The translations under genes and the position numbers were made by a program. DNA of 64,000 bases from positions 3,842,490 through 3,906,489 of the forward strand of contig NW_006499883.1 in assembly GCF_000471905.2 (NCBI RefSeq). The letters are read 5' to 3'. Numbering within the stretch: the first letter of the stretch is position 1; the number at the start of each line of letters is the position of its first letter. Of the stretch, positions 24,356 through 39,300 are shown piece by piece. Under the pieces are notes generated by a model. That model saw only the letters and a program-made list of their open reading frames with translations, had not been told where the DNA came from and ran no database searches. This DNA comes from Amborella trichopoda. Taxonomy: Eukaryota; Streptophyta; Magnoliopsida; Amborellales; Amborellaceae.

Positions 24356-27300
24356 CTGTTCAAACAAAAAGGTTCTCTGATATTCAGTGGATATAAGGGA
24401 ACAAATACCGTGATATCAGAGGATTGAATGAAAAGCACTGCTATGCTGCCATGAATAACCGGTAAATCACACTGTTGATACAAGTACATACCTGGAAAAC
24501 AAGAAGTCGGATGCAGAGTGATTTCTCCGAGCATCGACCGAACAAATTCAGGAATAAGTTTACAAGATTCCAGTCTTTTGTTCCAGTTAGAAGCCTTGTT
24601 TGAGGATCAAACCTGCAAATTGCCAGGATTCTCACTCTTGGAAGAAACTTCAATCAAATATTTTATCTTTGTAAGAATGGCATGTGAAGAAATATTGCTG
24701 CATATGCCTATCAATAATTACAATAGCAACAATTGGATACAGAGAAGGATTAATGTTTCATTAATTCAATCAGTATCTACCTAGGCAGCCGATGACGTGG
24801 ACATGGTATAATCTTGAAGAGCTGCCAAAAACAAAACTTGTTTGGGAGTTAGAAGTACAAGGAACAGAGGAAGTTGATCTCAGCAAACTCTTTTTGGAAA
24901 ATTGTTTTATGCGGGCTGGACCATTTCTACATATGCGGTCCAGAAACTGTAAAGCATCCATCTTAAAGATGGATGCAAGTAGGTGTTCCGTCTAAAAACA
25001 ATGGAAACTTGTTTTCTTACAAGAATCATTATTTCTAGTTTTTAACATTTATTTATTTTTTCATATTCATGATCTCCATGTTAGAGATTACATGTCCTTA
25101 AAAATTAAGTCTTAAAATCCATCTCAAAAATAGATTTATTAAGAGGCCCGTATTTCTACATATGCGGGCTTGGCCGCATAGAAACCGGGTCCTTTTCTTT
25201 TTCTTCTATTCTTTTGGCTGGTGATTTAGTGATTTCAATTTTCTTCTCCTTTATCATCAACAAAACTGAAATGCTTCATCATAAACAATAAAGGATGAGT
25301 TAATACCTGAGGGCATGAATAAAGGAAATTCAGAACTTGAGGAAGGAAGAAGAGCAAAAGAGTCTCACTGCAAAAAAAAAAAAGAATATCATTGAAAGGT
25401 TGACGACTCAAATGGGGCTCTCACGTAGTTAATACTGAGAAAGTTAATAGACATGCACCATATCACTCTGGAAAAGATAAATACACATGATCAAGACATG
25501 ATGCAGGGTGCAATGCTAGAACAGCATTGGCAATCTCATTATGTTTGCCATAAAGATCACCATTACAGTTTCTATAGTTTGGAAACTAATGCATGAAAAG
25601 GTCCATAAGCACCAAATTAATATCATAGAAACAAACTGAATAAAGCATTTAAGAAAAGTAAAACAATCTAGAACAAACATTTACAGATAACCAAATTTGC
25701 AAATATGATCCAACGACCTTCTTTTCTCTCTTTTTCTTTCGGTAGTTGAGTGAGAACTATTAATTGAAATTGTGAAAAGTGGCCTGAAATGGAGGTAATG
25801 ATCATATGCATGCCAGAAATTCTGCAAGGAAAATTCGCAAAGGTAAAATGCAGACAGTATTTTGGAGTCCCTGAGTCAAGCTCAGGCTCCATTCCACAAG
25901 CTTCCAAATCAATTCAGAACTTAGATTACTTGAATTGGCAATTTGGAAGGGCAAAGGTCAGTAGTTTGCAACAAACATATGACTATCTAAAATATTCCAT
26001 ATTTCTTCTGTTATTCTTTAAGAAAGAAAATTCACCATGATTCAATAGACTGTCATTAGAACAATTATGTAAACCAAATCAAGAATAGATTCTATTGCTT
26101 GCTGGTCATGCAAGAATTGGATGGTTAACATTCAGGTTTGCAAGAAAAAAGGGCGAGAACTCAAAATTTTGGGATTATAACATGATGCAATCAGATCTGT
26201 GCTGTATGGATCAATAGCCACCACATTTGCTCCACACCACCAGCGTAATTTGTGGTCGACATGATAAGGAGAACTTTTTCAGAAGTCATATGATAATTAA
26301 TTTTGTATATGAAGTCTTCAATGAAAGATTATCAGCTTTGGCAAATGATAGTAGGCATTTAGTTGAACTATAAGAATAGGAGGAAAAATTTACGGCACAT
26401 GGATCGCAGGATAACCAAATCAGAGTTCCTAAGCCATGCAATTGAAATCATTATTATAAAATACCAAGAACATCTGTCAACTAAGTATCTCTTAACCTTG
26501 CAGTGGTATCACAAATTAGTCTAGCATGTGCAATAATATAAAGTTTCATAGAAATGAATGCCGTATTGTAAATGAACGAGACAATAAAAGGAAATTTACC
26601 TGAAATGGCCTAGTATACCAACTACGGCCATTGTCATTCCAGCAAAGTAAGTGTATGTATCACCAACGAAAACTGATGAGGGATACCTAATAAATCAGGA
26701 TAAGAAATGACGATGAGATATTGTTCTCTTTTTGTATCAACTAAAATGAGAGGTGGTTCAAAGAAAGACACTGAACAAGTGGTGTTGGCTCATTACCAGT
26801 TGTAAGAAAGCAAAGCAAGTGAGGTCGCAATAAATGGTTGTACAAGGTAGATAGAAAATGCATGAGCCTGCTTGTACTCAGGGTCTGAAGACACTCCAAT
26901 TTGCATGACATTATGTATTAAAATCTGTCACCAAAACACATTAGAATATTGTCATAGCAGCACCAGAAACAGTAATAGGATATCAGGAAGGAGGACATGA
27001 GGAAAGTAAATACTATGATTCAATGAACTATGGAAAAACCATGACTCATTTGGTCATCATTGTCCACGGAAATGGTGTCAAATTGCATGACCTACCGGGA
27101 GGGCAATGTCACATTTTTGTATGTTTCAGTCTCTTCAAATCACCATCCATAACTCAAAAGGATGGTGAAGAACAAATGGACTATGGTTTTTCCCTAGTCC
27201 ATGACATTGTACTGTACTTTCCCAACTAAAGACAGTTTTCCAGTCAAAACTTCCATAACTTTGATCGAGGTATAAAATCTTCTCACCGCAGCTGAAATAA

Positions 27301-30300
27301 CAATTGATTGCCCAACTTCAAGGCCATTCAGCCCTGCATGAATATTGATAGAATTTGTACAAAATACTGCCAGGAGACCCATATATAGTTTATAAATCCA
27401 CCCTGTTCACACAGAAGTCAGTTAGACATTTGCTTTTCAGAATATTTGACTTTAGAAAATTGCAAGGCCAACCAGGGGCAAAAACAGAATTCAACAACAT
27501 TCTTCCAATAGAGCAAGGACAAACAAAGACGCCATAGCCAAGCCGACAGCCTGTTAATTAGAAAATCTAGCAACTTCCTATGTTAAGGCATCCACAGCCA
27601 GTTTTCCTTTGCACCAAGTAAAATTGTAAGAGATCTGTATGTTACAATCTCATTAAAATTTGTCCAAACAGCATTCCATTTACAAGTGGCAGTTAGACTA
27701 CCGAGTCTCCCAGTGAATGACATTCTTTAAGCAGCTTCGTCCTCAAGTGAAAGGTCCAGCTGACATCAAACAGTTCCAGGCCTCCAACAGGGCCGTAGCC
27801 TGGCAGAATTCATGACTCCAGTAAGCCCCGAAAAAGCGAGCAAACAGAGCCCCAAACTACTCCTAGACATACCACTGGCACCAGAGAGGCCCAGGAATGG
27901 TCGAAGTTTAATTTGGTGACCCACATGTAGGAGCCACCATAGATTTGACCTAGAAACCACTCGTCAGCCTAGAGCTTCGAATGGATCCCCAGTTTAAAGT
28001 GAAATACGTGTAGGAACATCCCACAAAGTCCTTATGATTGTGAGCCGCCATGCTGGACCTAATATTTCCTTCAAAGCAGCTACTACCTTTTGTTTACTGT
28101 AAAAATTTCTCAGGTTCCATTCAATCCATGAGGACCAAATTGCAGCCATCACAGTGGCCCTCGAAATGCATAGCTCTGCTGCTGGGAATGGTGGTTAAAA
28201 GTAGATAGAGAGCAACTGTTGGGTTTCTTGATGTCAAACCCATTTCCCACTAAAATATACTGAGAATGAATGCCATACTTCGACAGCCACCAAGCAATGA
28301 AGGAGCTGGCGGATTATTGATTCCCCTGACTTCTTGCACATCTCACATCAATTGGGTAAGGAAACCACTCTCCCTTGTAGTTGGTCAATGGTGAGTGCCT
28401 TCTTAGATATAACCAGTGTATTGAAGGCTTGAATCTTCAGGGTGAACCAGGGTGGCCGAAGCTTGCAAGCAATGACAGGCCTGCTGCAGGCAGATGTGGA
28501 TTACCAAATACATCAATGACACTAAGAAAATGCCTGACGGGATTGGGGTCCATAATAGCTTGTCCAAACCCTCCCAAGGAATAAATTGTCTGCTTAGGAG
28601 ATCCAAATGGGCCACCAAATCAGGGACCTACTGATCCCTAGGAATAAATTGTATAATATGGCTTATAAATCAGTATTATACAAGGGATGAGAGGTGTGTG
28701 GGCAAATAACCTAAGTGGCTTCCCATTCTCCCTTTTTTCAATGTGAATCTCCTCCTCACCTTCTCTCTCTTCTATATCTTCCTACTCTAAGCCTCTTCCT
28801 CTCTAAACCTTCACCTTCTTTCTTCTTTTTTCATCTATTATTTTTCCTTTATTTTTAACTTGGTATTAAAACAAGAGACTTCAGTATGGTTTCTTGAAAC
28901 CCTAATGACGTGACGTAACTGAAAGTCCTTCATCAGCTGTAGGGTCATAAACCCTAAATCTGAAAACGAGGAATGTAAACTCTGGTTCCAAAGCTACTTT
29001 CTATCCTCCTTCGAGTTTTTAATGTTGGAATAGAAATCCTAGATCTGTTTTAGAAGGTTTGAAGGTTTTAAAATCTGTCATTGGACCCTTTAAACATGTT
29101 GCACCATTGTTTTGGAGTTGTGACACTTATTCATTATCAAGATCTCTCGTATGGGTGGTCGCAGATCCCTACAGGAAGTGAATTTGAGTGGCTGGTTATG
29201 TCAATCAATCTGTTCTTTTGGCGTGTCAAAGTAGTGTTGTAGTCGACTTGTCTAATATTAGTGATTTTGACCACCCATCTACCAGCTCCAGCACTCCAGG
29301 TATAACCTTTCATATGGGTATCCATGGAGATAACCATGGACAGTAGATTACAATTGTCAAACTTGATCGAACAAATTATTTAGACTGGTCATAGTCCACT
29401 AATACATTCGTTGGTGGTAAAAGGATACTGGGATACACCAATGCCAAGATTATTGAACCAAAGAAAAGGATACCTCACATGTGAAGTGGGAGACTGAAAC
29501 TCTGACCGAACTGTCTTGGTTATTACACACGAACCATCAATTAGTTCCTGTTCCTTCAGACTATGAAAGGAATTTGGGATTTTTTTTTTCTTTTTTTGAA
29601 GCTGATTTTGGGATTCTATATACTAAATTTACTCACAAAGCAAAAAATGGCTCGAATGTCCCAATTGAGACAAGATATTTCCCATCTTTGACAGGGAAAG
29701 CATTCTCTTGCAGCATATTTTTCCTTAACTTCGTAGCATGTGAGAGGAGTTAGACCACTATCAGATGTTTCAGCATGCATTTGCATGTACGGAAGATGGG
29801 GAGTGGTACATGCAGTTTGTGGAACAAAATCATATTTTTGAGTTCTTGGGTGGATGGAACCCTGAGTCGAGTCTGCCTGCGTTCAAATACTCAATAGGGG
29901 TAATCTTCCATCACTTAACCACATGTCTTCCTTTGTTCAAAGTGCGAAAAGTAGAAAAAGTATTATGTTGCCTGCTCAAGTGATCATTCTGCCCTTGCCT
30001 TAGCCTTATTACCTAAGAACAATCCAGGTGGGCATTAGAAAGTTGAAAAAGGGGAACGTAACCAAGGAGATAAAAGTAGGTTAAAGTGCGATCACTGTGG
30101 AAGAAATGGTCATCTAAAGGAAGCTTGCTGGGACCTAGTTGGCCAGCCAACCAAATTTAATCGTCCAGGACAGTATAATGCTCATAATGCTTCATCCACG
30201 GGAGGATTAGCAGCTAGTAATACTGACAAACCATTGCCAAATGCAATCCAACCTCCACTTTCTATTATGTAGGAGATGATATCAATTCCTAAAGAGGATA

Positions 30301-33300
30301 TCGAGAGCCTTCACAGGTTGCTTGCCCAGTTAGATAGCCCATCGACTACTTCAGCTTCATCTTTTGCTTACTCATGTATGGAAAAAGTTTATATAAGGAT
30401 GCAACCTTATAATGTAGAACTATGGATGCACCTCAAAAATCCATCGGAAAAAGTATTTTAATGTTGAAAAACCCTTTGATTGATCATCTCGACATCGAGA
30501 TGCATGACCATGAATAAAAAGATTTTAAGTCTTAGAAATAGTGCATTTTACAACATATTTTCTACACCATCCATTTTCAAGATTTTCATATGTGTATAGA
30601 TTTATTTGATTTTAACCATTTTTGAAATTTAAAATTTTATAATTAGATATAAAAATAGATGTTGAGATAATCGTAAAAACATATTACATCAAAATTATAT
30701 ACCATGATAAATTTGAAGGTGCACCTTACCTCTACAACTACAGATGCATCCGTATGCCAACTGCACCCCTCATGTATTAATCCATCTACTCATCATGTCT
30801 CTCTTAATTTCTATAGTCAACCCTGGATTATTGATTATGGAGTCTCAAATCATATGACCGTTATGTCTCCCTTGTTTTATTCTTATTTTCTTTCTTCTAG
30901 TAGAGACAAAGTTAGGATTGTGATGGGTCGTTTTCTTCTATTGCTGGAAAAGGAACTGTAAATATTTCTCCTCAATTGTCATTGTCATCAGTTCTTCATG
31001 TTCCATTTCCTATGAACTTTATGTTAGTTAATAGCATTACCAAGAGCATAAATTTGTGTGTAATTGTTTTTCCTTCCCACCGCCATTTTAGACCCTGGAT
31101 ACGAGGAAGGCAATTATCAGTAGTCATGAAACTGGTGGTATCTGCATTCTAGACTTGCCTACTACTACTCAAGCTCTTTAGTCCAACACTAATATTAATA
31201 AACATTGAATGCGGCAATAACATCTCCAATTGGGTCATTTGTCTTTTCACTCATTGAAAGTTTTGTTTCCCAAGTTGGTTAGTTTGACCAGTGTAACAAG
31301 GTTTCAATATGAAGTCTGTGAACTCAAAACATTATAGACAATGTTAAAAGGAGCGTAGGGACCTGCCTAGGCAGTTTGGGGACCTGGCTGCCTATACAGG
31401 CACACATGAACAAGAGCAGGTAGGGACCCCCAACCCCAACCCCAACCCCACCTCCACCCCCAAAATATATTTTAAAAAACAAAAAGAATTAGGGAGATCT
31501 TAGGGCAGCGGTTTAGGCCTCATGATTTTTAGGGAAATTTTAGAGCCCCAAACCCCTCGTGATAAAGAAAAAAACAAATATTAAAGATACAGAGAATTGT
31601 AAGACACATCAAATTGTAGAAAACTAGAAATAATACACAAAGTCAAAAGGGATGTTACTCAGCCAACTGCCATGCATCAAATCACATAACTTCAAATAAG
31701 ATAGAACATAATCAATATAAATAAGATCAGGTTTTGGATATCAAATATTCACAAACTGGAAAATATTCCATCTCCACACATATAAAAAATATCAAAAAAC
31801 TAAAACAAAAATAATAAAATATCACAGCATCATACATTATACAAAAAAAGGACTTTCGTATCACACATTGTTCAATTTTTTAATTCCACTAAGCTTTACA
31901 TAAAAACAAAATCAATATTGGTTCAATTTCATCATCCAAACCGGGAAATAATCACAAAACATTTCAATCTTTCAACTACAAACATATAAATATATCATAA
32001 AAGGAAAAAAAAAAAATTAAAAGAATGTCATATGATTAAAAACATAATACATTATACCCAAAAAATTCAAAAACCTTATTCCAATATGATAATGCCCAAA
32101 CCTTGTCTATTCGGTCACCAAAAGTTCTCTAATTCGATAACTTGAAGCTCCGAAAAACTAACACCGAGTATGCCCTTTGATTTAGCAAGAAATTGAAAAA
32201 ATCGAAATGATTTGGGTTTTTTAGAAAGTTTTTCTCTCTCCAAATTTCAGTATTTTAGAGAGTTTTTCTCTCTCCAGATTGAATGATTTGGGTTTTGGGG
32301 ACCAGAATGTCCTCCCAAAAGCCTTTTCCCCCCTTTTTAGGGAGGGATGGGATGGGGTGGCAGTGGCAGTGGCAGTGGGAGTGGGGGATGGGGTGGCAGT
32401 GTTTGGGCCACCTTGCATTGAGGCAGCACCTAGGAGGGCGCCCAAACACATGATGCCTAGGTGGCCCACCTAGGTGCCGCTCAGGTGTTTCGGCCTAGGC
32501 GGCCGCCTAATTTTAACTCTTTTTTACCCAGGAAGAATAAAAACACTGCTCTTTTTGCCATTGTGCATTCTAATGCATCGGGGCCCTGTCCAATTACAGC
32601 TATTTTTGGCTATCGGTGTTTTGTTTCTTCTATGGATGATTTCTCTTGATGTAACTAGATCTACCTTATGAAGACCAAAGATGAAGTTCCTAATATCTTC
32701 ATGAGATGATCCATACTCAATTTCAACTAATACTAAGGCACTTAGATTTGACCACGGTGGGGATTACTGCAATGGTGAGTTGCTGTGAGGAACACGGAAT
32801 AGAACACCAAAATTCTTGCTCATACACACCACAACAAAATAGTATGGCTCAAAGGAAGAGAAGGCACCTTTGGGAGCTTGGCCGTGCTCTTCTCTTTAAG
32901 CATAAATGTACCCCAGAAATTCTAGTCGGAAGTACTTGTTCCATCTTATCTTATCAATTGTATGTCACCCCGTGTTCTAGACTATAAATCTCCCTAAACA
33001 ATTCTCCGCCTGATGATCCATTGTTTATTAATCCCCATAAGTATTTGGTTGTGCTTGCTTCACTCGTGTCCTTGGGCCTACAAAGTTGGATCCTAAATCT
33101 GTAAAATGCATTTTTCTTAGTTTATTTGTCCACCGGAAAGGGTTACAAACAATGTTACATGGATACTGACATAGGTGTTGATGTCTGTAAGTGTCTAGTA
33201 CATTTGTCTAAAACCCAGTATAGCTAGACACGTTCGTAAAGTTAATTTTTATAACTTTTCTAAGAAATACCACATACAAACATAAGAGGAATACAACTCA

Positions 33301-36300
33301 AAACTACTTCTAGACAAGACATCTTATAGGGCATGTAAAATGTACATTCCTAAACATAAATTCGTCATGAAATTCCTTGCAATAGAAAATACCGTATCAA
33401 CTTATCAACTTTCCATTTGTTTGGGAAGAAAAGGTGATGAATGACGAAAATATAGACATCATCAACCTTGCTCAAAGTTTCAAAGAGAAACAAATTCATA
33501 ATCATAATAATAACCAATAATAATAAAAAACCTCAGAATAGATCATAAATTAGCATAGTTAGCAGCCACAGTCATAAATTAATGGATTTTACTGCAGTTA
33601 AAAGCTTTTTAGATGGATAAGAATTACCAATCACCCTTTTTCTAATTTTGAAAGCCGAATTTTCAACCCTCCATAAACAAAAGCTAAAGGTAATTGACTA
33701 CATTTGAGTTGCCACAGGAATTGTCACCTAAATCCAATATGTCAATCCCAATGTATGGAACCAGAGGCTTTGGAACTATAATGGTTGTATGCCCAGCATA
33801 TGCCATTAACAAGGGAAGAGCCGCAAAAGAGGGCAAAAGCAACTTCCTGTTCTTCCCAATAAACAAAAACAAATTAATTTGAGAAACCAAATACACTGAG
33901 ACTTCAGTAGTTGACACAATCAAAAACTTCAGTAGAAATGAACCAACAGATTATGGTATCTAAAAATACAACAGAGCTTAGTTTGGCCACCCATGTTTTT
34001 AGCTAGTAGTGCCAGCTACATTTGTGGGCCAGAATAACAAACAGGGAGATTACTAAAATATGGGTGGACAAACTAGCCCCAAAAATAAATCGTATGCAGA
34101 GCCAAACGATCATAACAAGTTATCCGAGGACTTACACTCTCCAAGGAATATCTAGGACATCATCAACAAATCCAAGAAGTATCATGAAGCAAATCGATGC
34201 TAATGCTGCATTGTATTCAACAAGCCACTGCAAAAGATGAATTTTGCATTTTTCAAATTACAGATTATTAAAACCCCCACAAAAGATTTACAAAGTAGAT
34301 AATCCATCCTTTGAATATCAAAAGCAAGGGCATTATTAAAATATATTTAATTGGAAAACAAACAGAGCCAATAAGAATAGCTGAGATGATGGAAATTTTG
34401 GAAGACTCAAAATTGTAAGAAAGAATCAAACCAATTTTCCTACTATAAATAGTGCAAATGCCAATGTCAGCAAATGAACCATTCTAAGAATCACCGAGAT
34501 CCCAGCCATGCCAAACAATTGTTTGCCTGTTTGTATATACATGAACATTAACTTTTCCTATAAAGAGGTCACTTGAATCAAATCCAGTAGTGACCACAAA
34601 ATTGAGACTCAATGTGCACAATATACCATCATATAATTAAGAAGCATAGGATGGATATGCGATGAGAAAGAAACTCTAATGCATCACAGGAAGAATCAAG
34701 AAGTTGAAGCAATCAGCTTTTGGCAACTAAGGGCATATGTAGGTCTCTGAAGAAATTTGAGAGAATTTGAAACAAGAAAAGAACACTAGGTACCAGAAAA
34801 TAAGGCTAAAAAAACTTAATGGGACATTGACAGATGGTCGATCCACAAGATCGCCAATGTTGGGAGGAGAGGTACCTTTTTCAAGTATAGTTGTTGCAGG
34901 AATCAGAGGTCTCAAAGGGACTGGGGTTCTTTCATGATTTCTATCCAGCAAACTGGGCATTTAGATCAGTTTCAAAATTAGATTATCTGACAAGAACAAA
35001 ACTTTGCGGAGGAAGAGGTTTGGCTGCCAGTCATCCCAGTCATAGAAACAAAGCCCAACCCAGGAGTCCCACACTAGTAGTGACCTAGGTTCTAATGCAT
35101 TATCAGAACTTCTAGATAGCGTGGAAGAGGATAGATTGGAGCTTTCCATGAGTTCCATGAGAGGAGCAAGATCAAAATATTCTGAAATGCTATGGTTATC
35201 ATGTTGGTGTGGAAAGTTCAAGGGTGGAAAATATTGAGGACTTCAGGAATATCAGCCTAGTGGAGAGAGTATGTAAAAGTATAATTACCCGAATCGCGTA
35301 CCAACGTCATGATTCCAGTTCGGAATTGAGATTCCACGGTTCCTAGGATGAAATACGAAACTGGAAGATAGGAATCATGTTTCCATGAGCTAGGATGAAA
35401 CACGAAACTGGAAGATAGCAATCATGTTTCCCAATTTCATGGAACTTGTACTAGATTATTAAAGATTGGAATCTAGATTCCATATCACAGATTCTGTCAT
35501 TCATAGTTGCCATAACAACGCGATTCAACGTGTGTGAGATATTGATTCCAATTTTTTAGGAATCGAGAATTCATGTTGTTTGGAAGCGAGTTACATGTGA
35601 TCAAAAGGAAACAATTCTTAGATGCACCAAACAATGTTTCGATCAACATCGAATCAAGTTCTAATGACACGGAATCAAGACTCAAACACAAATGTTGAAT
35701 GAAATACATTCACAAAATGTATGTTGCAGGAGGAGCTCCAAGAACCGATTCTTACCAGAGGAGTTCTAGTAACCCTTTCATATCACGTTCAATTTTTTAC
35801 AAGGTTAAATACACATGATTTTGGTTTCAAGACTGTGATGTTGTGAGAGCCAAAAAACCTTAATAAACTTTCAAGATGAATCCATGTACAATAATCGCTG
35901 CCAGGTTACCCAATGGATTTCTTAATCTATAAATCACAAAGTGGGTGGCAGTCTCACCTCAAGGTAAGATGTTTGTGTGGCAGCCACACCTCAAGGTAAG
36001 ACATTCACATAAGATGCTTGCAATAACCAAATGATTATTATTGATCATTTACTGTACCAAGTAAATGATTATTTCTTTCAACCACATAAAGTGCGATATT
36101 TGAAACACCAACCCCCCCCCCTTCCTTTTCTCTCTCTCTTTTTTGTTTTTTGAGGTTGGTCACTAGGTTCAATAGGTCACGTCCCCAAAATCTGGGGTAC
36201 TCATAGCTTGGGTCACATCCCCAAGATTTGCAGCTCCCATGGGAGTAGCAAATCTTTTCACTTTGACATACAACCTTACAATGTCCCTAATTTAAGTAGT

Positions 36301-39300
36301 TCGGTAATCTTCTAAATACACACAAATACATAGAATGTATCTATGTGTGTGTGCCTATGTTTAGAAAGTCAATCTGCACGATTGAGTTTGCCACTTTCTT
36401 GGTGACGTACTGACATTACAAGTATTTCTTGCTTTTACTCTTTGAATTCTTCAATTTTAGATCATTCTAATGTATTTAAATATGCAAAAGACAATTATAA
36501 ATATTTTATTATTCATTATTATTATATTATAATCTAGAGGATTTCTTCACAAAAGAAATAAAAGAAAACACCAACTTCCCAATTGACTTGCAATTCAAGC
36601 CATTCCATGGTCTGAATTTTGACTCATCTTCAAAATCAACATACTTTATTTGAGAGCATGAAATGTGCATTTTGAGATTAAAATTCAACCGCCCTCATAA
36701 AATTCTCATACTGCATACTTTGTCCAAGATGAAATGATAGCAATTCCAGGGCATCCAACAGTTAAGTGGACCTAATGTAACCCCAATGCTGGCATATCAG
36801 CAACATTTTCATTTTCAGCTTCTTTAAGAGTTCAAGACACAACATACTTCCAAAATCAGTCAGTATTGATACATCAAAACCAACTTGTTTTTTTGTTTTC
36901 CTTTATCATCTACCAAAATGCTCATGTTTTACAAATTCTACTCTAAACAGGAACTATCATTATGGAAATCAATTTGCAACATCAATTCTCAAAGAACAAG
37001 TGCATCATAAATAACAATTCACTTCATAGCAAAGGTCCAGTGACTTTATGCATACATTGGAGTCAGCTTCAAAGTTGAAGTGCTGGAACAATATCGTAAC
37101 AATCAAGTACACAATTCCAATAACGATGCCTAATGACTCAGGCCTGCAAATAATCCAGAAGATATTATTATGGCAAATTATATGACCAAGACTTACAATA
37201 TTATCCACAAACAATGAACAAGCTTGTAAACCTAACAAGACATATGGTGAGATGCATTCATAATTTATATCATGCTCATCTTTTTTGGATAGGTACAGTA
37301 TACTTATCTCATTCCAAATATTCTAGTTTTGAACAGAAAACAAGATGCTTTGCAATAGCACCATAAAGAAGTAACATTATATCATTTAGGAAACATTTCA
37401 TAGAATATAAAGTTCCCCTAAGAAAGCTCAAATACACTAATGCATTGGCTAAAATGATAGATAACTCTTTCCCCTAAGAAAGCTCAAATACACTAAGCAC
37501 TCACTAAAATGATAGATAACTCTTCCATAGAGCTCATTAATATCCAAACTCATTGGTTTACCCCATATATCTGAGTGGCCACAACTTGAGAAAAAGAAAT
37601 CGTAATAAAAACAAAACCATCCATTGAAATTCTCTGTTTGTTTGAAAAAGATGACTGGCCAGTTCCATGTGTCTAACCAAAAAATCCTTTCTTCTTCCAA
37701 TTTTTGTCTTCCATTCATTCTCAATGAATCTTTCTTCTCCCAATTCCTTCCATTCTACCCAATGACCTATAATAATTTGGAAATCTGGATTGGCTAATTG
37801 TTCTCTAATGGCACCTACTCCAGTAGATATTTCTCGATTTCTAAATAGATTGAAGCAATAGGCAGCAAACAAAAGTGTGATTTTGTATTTCCAAGATTGG
37901 ATTTCATATTAGAATGAACCTCATAATCATAAGAACGTGGATTTTTTAGCTATGGGCCTAGCCAAACAAAAACTGTGATAAGTTTATAGGTCCCTGGCTC
38001 GGATCTGAAGGTTTCCTCTCATCAAGCTCAAGTAGTTCAACCAAATAAAGGTGTTCAAACTCCCAAATTTACTTTTGAGAAACCCACAGCTATTCTGTTT
38101 TCAAGTTCTTGAGAAGGCCAATCGACACTTCATGGATTCATCTCTTCTCCTCAATGACTCATTCAATTATGACAAAGAGAAATTATTGAGTTGTCTCCTT
38201 CCCTTCTAATGGAGAATTCCCATAAATTAAAGGAATGCTTTGGAATTGAATGGGATTTACTTGCCTATTTATCACTCAATTTGATCTTTTAGGTCTCTAC
38301 TTCGCCTCAACAATTATGCCATGGTGTCCCTTGAAGCATAAATGCAATGCATAGACTCCTATAACCATGTCATATCTACTTATTTGAATAGAATTTCTTT
38401 CTAAACTAAAAAATAAATAAAATACAATGGCTGGTTCTACTTCCATGAAAGGCACCTTTTTTTAAGAGGTAGAACTTGAATTCCCTAATGATTGATGCAT
38501 TACAAAGTCAACCATGGATCAGTTCCTCTCTCACTTGGAAATATTGAACAAACCCAGAATTTTGAGCTTCATCATACTCCTAAGAGACATGTTCAAGCTA
38601 GAGGCATCCCAATTCAAACAGAACAACAGTTTTTTATTATGAACCTGTAGAACTGCAATTTCCATCAAATCACACATCACAGTATGTTCCATCTTCTAAT
38701 TCTTTAAGAGTACTACATGAAATTTTTCACGATATAACAAGGAATATGTTTCAAATACCACACGATTCATTGGATGTAGCAACTTGATGTATCCAATTTG
38801 ATATCTTCCTATCTAAGAATCAACAAAATCGACTCCGCATTGTTCACAAAATTTTGGGTCTCTTTTTCATCCCTAATGAATAAGTAATTTCGAGAAGCAA
38901 AAATTCTACATTTTATAGGGCCAAAGATTCTTTCATAAAACCATCTTTTTCTAGTTTATTGCTTTTGTAATAAAAAGTATAGGGTTTTTGTCACTTCTAC
39001 AACCATCTATCCATTAAGTAGGATTTTTTTGGCCTAAGCAGTATTAGTTGGGAGAAACTAATCAAATTCAAAGTTCTATAAGAAAAATGTATGATTCATT
39101 ATCATGCAATGTTTTAAAAAGCGGACCGCCCAACGCCTAGGCATCCGCCTGGGGGGACCAGAAGGCCTCGGTGCCTCGCTCAGGCCTAGGTGGCCAAATT
39201 AGACGGGCTGTCCCTAAGCTTCTGCCTAGGCGTCAGGGAACCCGCCTAGGTGGGTGCCCAGCCACGGACTCCCAAGGGCGGAGATGCCCCTCGTTGACGG

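Larger units (their letters stand above)
28640..33170 (+). mobile_element. Ty1/copia LTR-retrotransposon fossil in GPT intron 4
   Basis: Broken copy. A degenerate tRNA-Met primer-binding site lies at 28861-28872, so the 5' LTR end should be just before it. Parts seen in order: gag region with the copia motif [10 protein letters not shown] (about 29355), a CCHC zinc knuckle (30087-30128), a protease-region patch [11 protein letters not shown] (about 30828), a GAG-pre-integrase patch [10 protein letters not shown] (about 31230), and an integrase patch with YTPQQN (about 32825). Reverse transcriptase and the 3' LTR are not seen. Two younger DNA transposons sit inside it (30380-30768 and 31339-32521). 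It carries many breaks and is old. Start is approximate. Confidence 0.8.

Noticed and set aside
25668-26040. Possible extra GPT exon in intron 7 (ISGHFSQF, resembling ILGHFSET).
   Set aside because: Exons 7 and 8 already join perfectly in phase and supply GHF and SETLL; the resemblance is chance or a short repeat.
32255-32473. Overlapping open frames on both strands near 32.3 kb.
   Set aside because: They arise from GGCAGT/GTGGCA low-complexity sequence inside the hAT element.
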